Of a stretch of DNA of 64,000 nucleotides, positions 1-8,128 are shown piece by piece. The notes under the pieces were generated by a model, which was not told the DNA's origin, did no database searches, and saw only the letters and a list, made by a program, of their open reading frames with translations. Both the position numbers and the translations under genes were made by a program. How positions within the stretch are numbered: position 1 is the stretch's first letter; the number at the start of each line of letters is the position of its first letter. The stretch spans positions 62,001-126,000 of the forward strand of contig NZ_SPQL01000003.1 in NCBI RefSeq assembly GCF_004570385.1, read 5' to 3'. This stretch comes from Blastococcus sp. CT_GayMR19 (GTDB lineage Bacteria > Actinomycetota > Actinomycetes > Mycobacteriales > Geodermatophilaceae).

Positions 1-439
1 CGGCGGGCACCTCGGCGGCCGTGGCGACCGCCTCCAGGACGACGCCCTCGAGCGCACCCTGGCGGAGCTCGCCGGTGAGCAGCCGGACGAGGAACTGCTG
101 CTCGTCGGCGGTCGTGGCCGACAGCAGGCCGGTGACGGCCGCGTCGCGCCGGGCCGCCGAGCCGGGCCCGGTGGTGGCGGCCAGCTCGGTCAGGGCCCGG
201 TCGACGGCGGCCACGGTCAGCGACGGAGCGTCCGCGGGCCGGCCCGCCAGGCGGGACAGACTGCGCCAGCCGACGCCGATCCGGCCCTGGCGCACCTCGC
301 CCGCGAGCCACGCGGTGACCGGGCCGACCTCGTCCGCGCCCGCGCGCCGCAGCAGCTCCGCGATCGCCGTGGCCTTCGCCGTGCGTGATCTCGTGGCGGC
401 GACCGCGGCGGAGGCGGTGACGACGTCGGCGAGCAGCAC
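1..439 (-). CDS. ligB: ATP-dependent DNA ligase LigB, N-terminal part (cut by window edge)
   Basis: About 146 N-terminal codons are present; the rest lies beyond the left edge. The translation opens MLLADVVTASAAVAATRSR and contains the stretch FLVRLLTGELRQGALEG, both typical of the DNA_ligase_A_N domain of mycobacterial-type LigB. The family seals nicks in duplex DNA using ATP, through a ligase-adenylate intermediate, and in actinobacteria it accompanies the essential NAD-dependent LigA as a non-essential repair enzyme. The start is a GTG at 439; an in-frame TGA sits a few codons upstream, so no longer start is possible. The adenylation lysine motif is outside the window. It is transcribed divergently from the next gene across an 83-base gap. 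Confidence 0.88.
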   Translation of the reverse strand, partial: MLLADVVTASAAVAATRSRTAKATAIAELLRRAGADEVGPVTAWLAGEVRQGRIGVGWRSLSRLAGRPADAPSLTVAAVDRALTELAATTGPGSAARRDAAVTGLLSATTADEQQFLVRLLTGELRQGALEGVVLEAVATAAEVPA

Positions 440-522
440 CGGGCCATGGTGTCAGCCGCCGGGGACGGCCGGCGCCGGCACCGGCGGAGGGCTCGTCGGG
501 GACGGCAGGCGAGGATGGCCGC

Positions 523-1752
523 ATGGCAGCGAGCCCACGCACCCACGACCTCGTCGTCTTCGGGGCGACCGGCTTCGTCGGGCGGCTGCTGGCCGCGTAC
601 CTGGCCGAGCACGCCCCACCCGACCTCCGGATCGCCCTCGCCGGACGCTCCCGGACGCGCTGCGAGGAGGTGCGCAGCGGGCTGCCGGCGGCCGCCCGGG
701 ACTGGGCGGTGCTCGAGGCCGACGCGTCCGACCCGGCCTCGATGGCCGCGCTGGCGGCGCGGACCAGCGTCGTGGTCACCACGGTCGGTCCCTACGCGCG
801 GTACGGCCTGCCGCTGGTCGAGGCGTGCGCAGCGGCCGGCACGCACTACGCCGACCTCACCGGGGAGGTCCTGTTCGTCCGCGACGCGATCGCGCGCACC
901 GACGCCGTCGCGCGCGCCACCGGGGCCCGCATCGTCCATGCCTGCGGCTACGACTCCATCCCCTCGGATCTCAGCACCATGCTGCTCGCTGCCCGGGCGG
1001 CGGCCGACGGCGCGGGCGGGCTGGGCGACGTCCGTCTCGTGGCCTTGCTGCGCGGGGGCTTCAGCGGCGGCACGATCGACTCGATGCGTGCCCAGCTGGA
1101 GGCGCTGCAGGAGGACCCGTCGCTGCGCCGCGTCGCGGGGGACCCGTTCGCGCTGAGCCCGGACCGCGACGCCGAGCCCGACACCCGGCAGCCGCGTGAC
1201 GCAGGCCCGCCGGCGCAGACGCCGGACGGGCGGTGGACGGCGCCGTTCGTGATGGCGCCCTTCAACACCCGCATCGTCCGGCGGAGCAACGCCCTGCAGG
1301 GGTGGGCCTACGGTCGGGGCCTGAGCTACGGCGAGGTCATGGGAGTCGGCCGCGGCCCGCTCGGTGCGCTCACCGCGGCGGGGGTCACCGCCGGACTGGT
1401 CGGGACACTGGCCGCCATGAGCTTCGCGCCGACCCGCGCACTGCTCGACCGCGTGCTCCCCGCGCCGGGCAGCGGTCCGAGCGAGGAGGTCCGCCAGAAG
1501 GGCTGGTTCCGGATGGTCGTCGACGCCACCACCGAGGACGGCCGGCGCTACCGCGCGACCGCCGCCGGCGAGGGGGACCCCGGGTACGCCGCGACCGCCG
1601 TCATGCTGGGGGAGAGCGCGCTGGCGCTGGCCGTGGACGGCGACCGGCTGCCCGACCGCGCCGGCTCGCTCACCCCGGCGACGGCGCTGGGCGACGTCCT
1701 GGTCGAGCGGCTCCGGGCCGCCGGGCACCGCTACGAGGTCGTCGCGGTCTGA
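523..1752 (+). CDS. Saccharopine dehydrogenase-like NAD(P)-binding protein
   Basis: A protein of 409 residues with a Rossmann nucleotide-binding loop GATGFVG at residues 14-20. It resembles the actinobacterial saccharopine-dehydrogenase-like family that includes the mycobacterial trans-acting enoyl reductases. A conserved GGFSGGT segment lies near residue 185, and a hydrophobic stretch in the C-terminal third may contact a membrane or lipid substrate. The true substrate cannot be read from sequence. Lysine biosynthesis is unlikely, because the classic saccharopine motifs and pathway neighbours are missing. It is the first gene of a same-strand run, with 67 bases before the dioxygenase gene. 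Confidence 0.82.
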   Translation: MAASPRTHDLVVFGATGFVGRLLAAYLAEHAPPDLRIALAGRSRTRCEEVRSGLPAAARDWAVLEADASDPASMAALAARTSVVVTTVGPYARYGLPLVEACAAAGTHYADLTGEVLFVRDAIARTDAVARATGARIVHACGYDSIPSDLSTMLLAARAAADGAGGLGDVRLVALLRGGFSGGTIDSMRAQLEALQEDPSLRRVAGDPFALSPDRDAEPDTRQPRDAGPPAQTPDGRWTAPFVMAPFNTRIVRRSNALQGWAYGRGLSYGEVMGVGRGPLGALTAAGVTAGLVGTLAAMSFAPTRALLDRVLPAPGSGPSEEVRQKGWFRMVVDATTEDGRRYRATAAGEGDPGYAATAVMLGESALALAVDGDRLPDRAGSLTPATALGDVLVERLRAAGHRYEVVAV

Positions 1753-1819
1753 CCTGGCGTCCCGCGGCGGCGAGCCGAGCCGCCCACCCATCCGGCCACC
1801 GACGACTGGAGATCCCGCT

Positions 1820-2821
1820 GTGCCTCCGCTGCACGACATCGCCCATCTCGCCCACGTCGAGCTCCGCACCCCCGTGCTCGAGCGGAGCGTCGACTTCTTC
1901 ACCCGGTACCTCGGGCTGACCGAGACCGGCACGGCCGGGGACTCGGTCTTCCTCCGCGCCTGGGACGACTACGAGACCACCACGGTCACGCTCACCGGCC
2001 ACCGCACGTCCGGGATCGGCCGGACCCACGTCCGGGCCAGCAGCCCCGAGGCGCTGGAACGCCGGGTCACGGAGATCGAGGCGACCGGCCGGGGAACGGG
2101 CTGGGTGGACGGCGACCCCGGGTACGGCCCGACCTACCTGTTCACCGACCCCGACGGGCACGAGTTCGGCATCTACTACGAGAGCGAGTGGTACCGCCCG
2201 CCGGCCGGGTTGACGCCGGCGTTGAAGAACCAGGCGCAGGCCTTTCCCTCGCACGGGGTCGCGGTGCGCCGGCTGGACCACATCAACTGGCTCGGGGTCG
2301 AGCCGGTCGTCAACCGCGACTTCCTGCGCGACACCCTCGGTGCCATGGTCACCGAGCAGATCGTGCTGGACGACGGGACCATCACAGGCAGCTGGACCAC
2401 GTTCACCAACAAGGGATACGACGCCGTGTACACCCGTGACTCGACCGGCACCCCCGGCCGGCTGCACCACATCGCCTTCGCCGTCGACACCCGGGAGAGC
2501 ATCCTGCGGGCCGCGGATCTCGCCCTGGAACAGGGTGTCCACATCGAGACCGGTCCGCACAAGCACGCCATCCAGCAGACGTTCCTCCTCTACGTCTACG
2601 AGCCCGGCGGCAATCGGATCGAGCTGTGCAACGCCGGCGCCCGCCTGGTGCTGGCGCCCGACTGGCAGCCGGTGAACTGGACGCAGGCGGAGCGGGCGAG
2701 GGGACAGGCCTGGGGTCTGAAGACCATCGAGTCCTTCCACACCCACGGCACACCGCCCGTCGCCGCGCCGGAGCCGGTGTCGGTGTCGGTCGAGAGCGTC
2801 CCCTCGGCAGGCGACGCGTGA
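1820..2821 (+). CDS. Catechol 2,3-dioxygenase-type extradiol dioxygenase (VOC fold)
   Basis: A 333-residue two-domain vicinal-oxygen-chelate protein, the length usual for type I extradiol dioxygenases. These cleave catechols next to the hydroxyls with Fe(II) and O2 to give 2-hydroxymuconic semialdehydes. Likely metal ligands are His154 (in LDHINW), His217 (in LHHIAFAVD) and Glu268 (in NRIELC), with spacing matching the His/His/Glu triad of the family. The start is a GTG. The stop overlaps the next start (GTGA), so it is translationally coupled to the oxidoreductase that follows. No hydrolase, decarboxylase or ferredoxin of a full meta pathway is nearby, so the natural catechol is unknown. Confidence 0.9.
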   Translation: MPPLHDIAHLAHVELRTPVLERSVDFFTRYLGLTETGTAGDSVFLRAWDDYETTTVTLTGHRTSGIGRTHVRASSPEALERRVTEIEATGRGTGWVDGDPGYGPTYLFTDPDGHEFGIYYESEWYRPPAGLTPALKNQAQAFPSHGVAVRRLDHINWLGVEPVVNRDFLRDTLGAMVTEQIVLDDGTITGSWTTFTNKGYDAVYTRDSTGTPGRLHHIAFAVDTRESILRAADLALEQGVHIETGPHKHAIQQTFLLYVYEPGGNRIELCNAGARLVLAPDWQPVNWTQAERARGQAWGLKTIESFHTHGTPPVAAPEPVSVSVESVPSAGDA

Positions 2822-3603
2822 GCGCGCCGGTCGTCGCCGTCCTCGGTCTGGGGGAGGCCGGCTCGGAGATCGCGCGCGACCTCGTCGCGGCCGGTGCCGA
2901 CGTCCGCGGGTACGACCCGAAGGCGATCACGGTCGAGGGCGTGCAGCCGCGGGGCAGCGAGGCCGAGGCGGTCGCCGATGCCGACCTGGTCCTCAGCGTG
3001 AACAGCTCGCACGACGCCGTCCCGGCCCTGCAGAACGCGCTGCCGGCGCTGCGCCCCGGCACGGTCTGGGCCGACCTGAACACCGCTGCCCCGTCGACCA
3101 AGGTGGCGCTGGCCGAGCAGGCGGGGACGCGCGGGGTCCCGGTCGTCGACGTCGCGCTGATGGCCGTGGTCCCCGGCAACGGGCTGCGCACCCCCATGCT
3201 CGTCTCCGGGGAGGCCGCCGACCGCTACGCGCACTGGCTCACCGGTCTCGGTGCCGAGGTCAGCGTGCAGCCGGGGCCGGCCGGCACGGCGATCTCCCGC
3301 AAGCTGCTGCGGAGCGTGTTCTACAAGGGCATGGCGGCAGCGGTGGTGGAGGCACTCGCCGGCGCGGAGGCGGCAGGCTGCGCCGACTGGCTGCGGGACA
3401 ACATCGGCAGCGAGCTCGCGGCCCTCGACGCCACGGCCGTCGACCGGCTGGTGGACGGAACGCACAAGCACGCGCGGCGGCGGGCCGACGAGATGACGGC
3501 GGCCACGGAGCAGCTCGAGGACCTCGGCGTCCCCGCGCGCATCGCTCCGGCGGCGCGGGATCTCCTGATCCAGCTACGGGACGCCGGGCCGGCGCCGCTC
3601 TGA
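2818..3603 (+). CDS. NAD(P)-dependent 6-phosphogluconate dehydrogenase-like oxidoreductase (DUF1932)
   Basis: A 261-residue protein beginning with a Rossmann fold (VAVLGLGEAG, glycines at 10, 12 and 15) that resembles 3-hydroxyisobutyrate and 6-phosphogluconate dehydrogenases. Its C-terminal half matches the DUF1932 helical domain (SRKLLRSVFYKGM region). The GTG at 2818 overlaps the dioxygenase stop by 4 bases and leaves just enough sequence for the nucleotide-binding strand, so it is preferred over longer in-frame starts. Coupling to an extradiol dioxygenase suggests it oxidises or reduces a hydroxy- or oxo-acid made from ring cleavage; this is inference. Confidence 0.85.
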   Translation: MSAPVVAVLGLGEAGSEIARDLVAAGADVRGYDPKAITVEGVQPRGSEAEAVADADLVLSVNSSHDAVPALQNALPALRPGTVWADLNTAAPSTKVALAEQAGTRGVPVVDVALMAVVPGNGLRTPMLVSGEAADRYAHWLTGLGAEVSVQPGPAGTAISRKLLRSVFYKGMAAAVVEALAGAEAAGCADWLRDNIGSELAALDATAVDRLVDGTHKHARRRADEMTAATEQLEDLGVPARIAPAARDLLIQLRDAGPAPL

Positions 3604-3706
3604 CGCTCGGCGCCGGGGCGCCCGACGAGGACGGGCGGCGTACGGGTGGAGCCGTCCGCTACCGCGTCGGGCGCCGCGGATGCCGGCCGGCGATAGTCTG
3701 GGCGGG

Positions 3707-4048
3707 ATGCCGAATCCCGAACCGCCCGTGACCGACGCCCACCCCGATCGGGCGGACGAGGGGGCCGAGGCGGACTCGCCCGCCGCGCCCACGATCCCGT
3801 CGTTCGACTCGTTGCGTGCGCCCCGTCGCCGTACGGCGGTCGACGTGCTGATGCCGGGGTCGTCGCCGGAGCCGTTCGCTCCCGCCGCTCGCGCGCCGGT
3901 GCCCCGGCCCGCGGAGTACGCCGACCTGCTGCGACTGGGGGTCCACGTGGCGCGGGCCGTGGCGGGCGTTCCGCTGCGGGTGGCGGGGTGGGCGGTCCGG
4001 GAACCGGCGAACTGCCTGCGGCGGCTGCTCGGCCGGCAGGTCGGCTGA
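3707..4048 (+). CDS. Hypothetical protein, 113 aa
   Basis: A short protein with an acidic, proline-rich N-terminal half and an arginine-rich C-terminal half. No domain is recognised. The ATG at 3707 is preferred to an in-frame ATG nine codons upstream, because the sequence between them (GATAGTCTGGGCGGG, 3692-3706) looks like a -10 box followed by a ribosome site. It lies between the dioxygenase pair and the polymerase gene on the same strand, 34 bases before the latter. It could be a disordered accessory protein. Codon third positions are GC-rich as in its neighbours. Confidence 0.6.
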   Translation: MPNPEPPVTDAHPDRADEGAEADSPAAPTIPSFDSLRAPRRRTAVDVLMPGSSPEPFAPAARAPVPRPAEYADLLRLGVHVARAVAGVPLRVAGWAVREPANCLRRLLGRQVG

Positions 4049-4082
4049 TCTTCCTGTCGGCGGTCGGCGCGAGACTGCGCCG

Positions 4083-5747
4083 GTGAACCGGATCGTGCTC
4101 GCGCGCCGCGGCGAGGCCGCCGTCGAGGCACGGGAGTGCACCGACGACGGCTCCACCGTGGGGGTCGACCGGCTTCCCGCCGTCGACCTGCCGGACTTCG
4201 TGCGGGAGCACGAGCGCACGCCCGTCCGCTGGGTGTGGGACGACACGACCCGGTGGTACCCGGCGCTGCTGGCAGCCGGCGTCCGCGTCGAGCGGTGCCA
4301 TGACCTGCGGCTCGCCCACGCGCTGCTCCGGCGGTCGCCGTTCGTCGACCAGGCCCTGCTCACCGCGGGGGAGACCGGGGGATGGGACGGCCTGCAACCG
4401 GTCACCGCCGCCGACCCGGCCCTGTTCCCCCTCGACGACCCTGCCGACCGCCTCGATCCCTTCGCCGAGCACGAACGCCACCAGGTTGCGCTGGCCGCCG
4501 CTGCGGAGCGGGGACGCCTCGGTCTGCTGCTCGCCGCCGAGTCCTCCGGCGCGCTGGTCGCCGCCGAGATGACCCATGCCGGGCTGCCGTGGCGGGCCGA
4601 CGTGCACGAACGCCTCCTGACCGAGCTGCTGGGCCCCCGCCCCGCGCCCGGCATGCGGCCGGCGACGCTCGAGCGACTGCTGGTCGCGATCCGCGCGGCC
4701 TTCCACGACCCCGGGCTGAATCCCGACTCACCCGGCGGGTTGCTGCGTGCCCTGCGGGCCGCGGGACTGCCCGTGAGCGACACCCGCTCCTGGACGCTCG
4801 AGCAGCTCGACCATCCCGCGGTCCCGGCCTTGCTGGAGTACAAGAAGCTGTCGCGGCTCCTCCAGGCCAACGGCTGGAACTGGCTGGACAGCTGGGTCCG
4901 CGACGGGCGGTTCCGTCCCTACTTCCTGCCCGGCGGTGTGGTGACGGGACGGTGGGCCTCCACCGGCGGCGGCGCCCTCTCGGTTCCCACGCAGGTGCGC
5001 CCGGCGGCGGTCGCCGACGACGGCTGGCGGTTCGTGGTCGCGGACGTCGCTCAGCTCGAACCGCGGGTGCTCGCCGGCATGAGCGGGGACGCGGAGATGG
5101 CCCAGGCGGCGCGGTCGGCCGACCTGTACCAGGGCATGGTCGCCAGCGGTGCCGTGGCGAGCCGGGCGGACGCCAAGGTCGGGATGCTCGGGGCGATGTA
5201 CGGCGCTACCCGCGGCGAGAGCGGGCGCCTGATGCCCGGCCTGACCCGCCGGTACCCGCGGGCGATCGGCCTGGTGGAGGCGGCCGCCCGCGCGGGGGAG
5301 CGGGGTGAGATCGTGCACACCCTGCTCGGCCGGGGGTCGCCGGTGCCCACCGGCGCGTGGGCGGAGCGCCCGGTCGAGCTGGGTGGGCCGGGCGACGCGG
5401 GGGAGTCGTCCGCAGAGGACCGGGACCGCGCCCGTCGCTCCTGGGGGCGGTTCACCCGCAACTTCGTCGTCCAGGGTACCGGCGCCGAGTGGGCGCTGTG
5501 CTGGCTGGCCGACCTGCGCAACCGGCTGTGGCGCCTCGGAGGTCCGGGCACGGGAAACGGGCGCCCCCACCTGGTGTTCTTCCTGCACGACGAGGTCGTC
5601 GTCCACACGCCCGAGGAGCTGGCCGGGGCCGTCGTCGAGGAGGTCCGCCGCGCGGCGGCCGCAGCGGGCCGGCTGCTCTTCGGCGCGTTCCCCATCGACT
5701 TCCCGCTGGACGTCGCCGTCGTCCGGTCCTGGGCCGACGCGGACTGA
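4083..5747 (+). CDS. Family-A DNA polymerase with degenerate 3'-5' exonuclease-like domain
   Basis: A 554-residue protein lacking the 5' nuclease domain of PolA. Polymerase motifs are clear: motif A VVADVAQLEPR with Asp321, motif B with Lys365 ahead of MYGA, and motif C HDE at 502-504. The N-terminal 200 residues align in order with a DnaQ-like 3'-5' exonuclease, but I cannot find the usual DxE catalytic start, so proofreading is doubtful. Actinobacterial genomes carry this as a 'bifunctional 3'-5' exonuclease/DNA polymerase' separate from PolA. A role in repair or damage bypass is inferred. The GTG start is 34 bases after the preceding gene. Confidence 0.88.
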   Translation: MNRIVLARRGEAAVEARECTDDGSTVGVDRLPAVDLPDFVREHERTPVRWVWDDTTRWYPALLAAGVRVERCHDLRLAHALLRRSPFVDQALLTAGETGGWDGLQPVTAADPALFPLDDPADRLDPFAEHERHQVALAAAAERGRLGLLLAAESSGALVAAEMTHAGLPWRADVHERLLTELLGPRPAPGMRPATLERLLVAIRAAFHDPGLNPDSPGGLLRALRAAGLPVSDTRSWTLEQLDHPAVPALLEYKKLSRLLQANGWNWLDSWVRDGRFRPYFLPGGVVTGRWASTGGGALSVPTQVRPAAVADDGWRFVVADVAQLEPRVLAGMSGDAEMAQAARSADLYQGMVASGAVASRADAKVGMLGAMYGATRGESGRLMPGLTRRYPRAIGLVEAAARAGERGEIVHTLLGRGSPVPTGAWAERPVELGGPGDAGESSAEDRDRARRSWGRFTRNFVVQGTGAEWALCWLADLRNRLWRLGGPGTGNGRPHLVFFLHDEVVVHTPEELAGAVVEEVRRAAAAAGRLLFGAFPIDFPLDVAVVRSWADAD

Positions 5748-5950
5748 ATCCGGTCCGGCTTTCCCGACGTTTCGTCGCGGACACCCCGAAGCTGTGTTCG
5801 GAGGGCGACACTGGGTAGCGTGCGGAGGGGACGCCTCCCAGATCGGCATCCCGCGCGACCGGCGCAGCGGGGGCGTCCCTGATCCGTCGTCGGAAAACCA
5901 TCCATGTGCCCGGGCGTCCGCCGGCCGGCACCGCTGCCGGAAGAAGGCTC

Positions 5951-8104
5951 ATGATCGAGGCGCCCTGGAGGCACCGACCGCGGCCGGGAGCGGCCGCCCC
6001 GGCGGAGCCGATCCTGAGCGGCGCACCGACCACGCTCGCCGAGCTCCGTGCCCTCCGGCTGCAGCTGCGCACGGCCCTCAGCGACGGCGGCCGACCGCCC
6101 GGTGCCACAGACGACGACCTGGACCGGCTGCTGCTCGCGTTCGAGGAGCTCGCGAGCAACGGGCTGCGGCACGGCGGGGCTCCGGTCGAGGTGGCGGTGA
6201 CCGCGGTCGGGTCCGCCTGGGTCGTGGAGGTCAGCGACGCCTCCGGCGACATCCCGCCGGTTCCGGCGGTCGGCCGGGATGCGGCCCTCGGCGGACTCGG
6301 CCTCTACCTCGTGGCGCAGCTCTCCGGGGCGCACGGCTGGACCGCCGAGGACGACGGGCGCAAGGTCGTGTGGGCGCGGGTGGACTTCACCGGCGAGGCC
6401 GCTCCGCCCCCTGTCCCGGCCCCGCCCGCGCAGGCGGGGGAGGTGGTCCGGCCGCCGGTGGTGGTCGTGAGGTCCGGCCCTGCCCCAGCGGGCACGAGCG
6501 CCCAGGGTCGGTCGGCCAGGTCCGGGAAGGAGAAGCCCCGCCGCGCCCGCCGGTTCCGGACCGCACCCCGCCGGCTCGGCGTGCTCGTCGCCGCCGTCGT
6601 CCTGGTCATCACCCTGGCCCTGGCGTGGGTGGCGTCCGCCGTCAACGCGAACAACAACGAGAAGCTGCTGTCGCAGCAGGTCGCCCAGGGCGCGACCCTG
6701 CTCGCCACCCAGGTCGCGGTGATCCAGACGCAGATGGTCGACACCGGGCACGTCGCCGACGCGACCGACGGCAGGCCGCAGCCGTTCCTGAACTTCGCGG
6801 CCGCGACCGTCCTCTCGCCGGAGATGTCGCTGTCGCTGTGGCGCGTCACCGGGGAGCGGGCAGAGCGGCTGGCCCTGCACGGTCCCGATCCGCAGCTGCC
6901 GGACGGCGGAGCCGACGCGTTCTTCCCGGGGCTGGAGCCGACCGGGCAGCTGGCCGTCGCCGGCGTACTGCAGGGTGAGCAGCCCCGGCTGGCGTACGCC
7001 CTGATGCCGGCCGTCGAGAGCGGCGGCCTCGTGGTTTACGCCGAGGTGCCGCTGAACCGCCGCGTCTCCGTCGAGGCGGGCCAGGCCTACGGCGGTCTGG
7101 ACCTCGCGGTGTACCTGGGGGACGAGCCCGTCGACGACCAGCTGATCCAGGCGACGGCCCCGACGCCGATCGGCGGGGACACGGCCACCACGCAGGTGCC
7201 GTTCGGCGACAGCACGTTCACCGTGGTCGCCGCGTCCCGCACCGGCCTGACCGGCCCCCTGTCCGCGGCCCTGCCCTGGATCGTGCTGGGCGGCGGAACC
7301 GTGCTGGCGCTCGCCGGCGGCGCGACGGCCGGCAGCCTCTCCCGGCGCCGGGCCGTCGCCGAGCGACTGGCCGCCGACAACGAGGAGCTCTACCGGCAGC
7401 AGCGGGGCATCGCCGGCACCTTGCAGCACGCCCTGCTGCCCGAGGTGCCGCAGCTGGACGGGGTGGAGGTCGCGGCCCGCTACGTCGCCGGTGTCGACGA
7501 GCTGGAGGTCGGCGGCGACTGGTACGACGTCATCCCGGGTCCGTCGGGACGCTCGGTGTTCGTCGTCGGCGACGTCTCCGGCCAGGGTCTGGCCGCCGCG
7601 ACCACGATGGCGTCGCTCCGCTTCGCCGTCCGCGCCTACGTGGCCCAGGGCGACGACATCGCGACGGTCCTGACGAGGTTGCGCGGCCTGCTCGACGTCG
7701 GCGTCGACCACCAGTTCGCCACCGTGCTGCTGGGTGAGCTCGATGCGGCGGCCGGGCTGATCCGGGTCGTCACCGCGGGGCACTTCGGGCCGCTGGTGAT
7801 CAGCGGCGGCCGCGCGGAGTTCCTCGACAGTCCGGTCGCTCCGCCGGTCGGGCTGGCGGCGTCCGTGCCGCCGGTGGTGGCCGAGGCGCGGGTGTCGGGC
7901 CCGGCGACGCTGCTGGCGTTCACCGACGGCGCGGTCGAGCGACGCGGCGAGGTCATCGACACCGGGCTGGAGCGGCTGCGGTCGACGGCCACCGCCGCGG
8001 ACGCGCAGCCGCTGTCGACCGTCCTGGACCGGCTGATGCACATGCCGGACGTCGACGGCGGACGGGACGACACGGTGATCCTGGGGATGCGCTGGACGAC
8101 ATGA
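5951..8104 (+). CDS. Membrane PP2C/SpoIIE serine phosphatase with N-terminal HATPase domain
   Basis: A 717-residue protein. Residues 25-145 form an HATPase_c (anti-sigma kinase-like) domain with an N-box (FEELASNGLRHG, 64-75) and a glycine-rich loop (LGGLGLYL). A basic linker leads to TM1 (209-231), then an extracellular sensor region of about 200 residues, then TM2 (about 438-460). The cytosolic PP2C/SpoIIE domain carries GGDWYD, GDVSGQG and a closing DDTVIL, the Mn-binding aspartates. Such phosphatases dephosphorylate anti-anti-sigma factors (RsbU role). The start follows a strong GGAAGAAGG site. Upstream, GTTC (5796) and GGGTAG (5813) loosely resemble a general-stress sigma promoter with a short spacer. 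Confidence 0.88.
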   Translation: MIEAPWRHRPRPGAAAPAEPILSGAPTTLAELRALRLQLRTALSDGGRPPGATDDDLDRLLLAFEELASNGLRHGGAPVEVAVTAVGSAWVVEVSDASGDIPPVPAVGRDAALGGLGLYLVAQLSGAHGWTAEDDGRKVVWARVDFTGEAAPPPVPAPPAQAGEVVRPPVVVVRSGPAPAGTSAQGRSARSGKEKPRRARRFRTAPRRLGVLVAAVVLVITLALAWVASAVNANNNEKLLSQQVAQGATLLATQVAVIQTQMVDTGHVADATDGRPQPFLNFAAATVLSPEMSLSLWRVTGERAERLALHGPDPQLPDGGADAFFPGLEPTGQLAVAGVLQGEQPRLAYALMPAVESGGLVVYAEVPLNRRVSVEAGQAYGGLDLAVYLGDEPVDDQLIQATAPTPIGGDTATTQVPFGDSTFTVVAASRTGLTGPLSAALPWIVLGGGTVLALAGGATAGSLSRRRAVAERLAADNEELYRQQRGIAGTLQHALLPEVPQLDGVEVAARYVAGVDELEVGGDWYDVIPGPSGRSVFVVGDVSGQGLAAATTMASLRFAVRAYVAQGDDIATVLTRLRGLLDVGVDHQFATVLLGELDAAAGLIRVVTAGHFGPLVISGGRAEFLDSPVAPPVGLAASVPPVVAEARVSGPATLLAFTDGAVERRGEVIDTGLERLRSTATAADAQPLSTVLDRLMHMPDVDGGRDDTVILGMRWTT

Positions 8105-8128
8105 GTGCGCAGTCGGCGGTGGGCGAGG

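Noticed and set aside
5051-8041. A 996-codon minus-strand frame
   Set aside because: It is antisense to the polymerase and phosphatase genes, with low-complexity Arg/Gly/Gln-rich translation and no domain.
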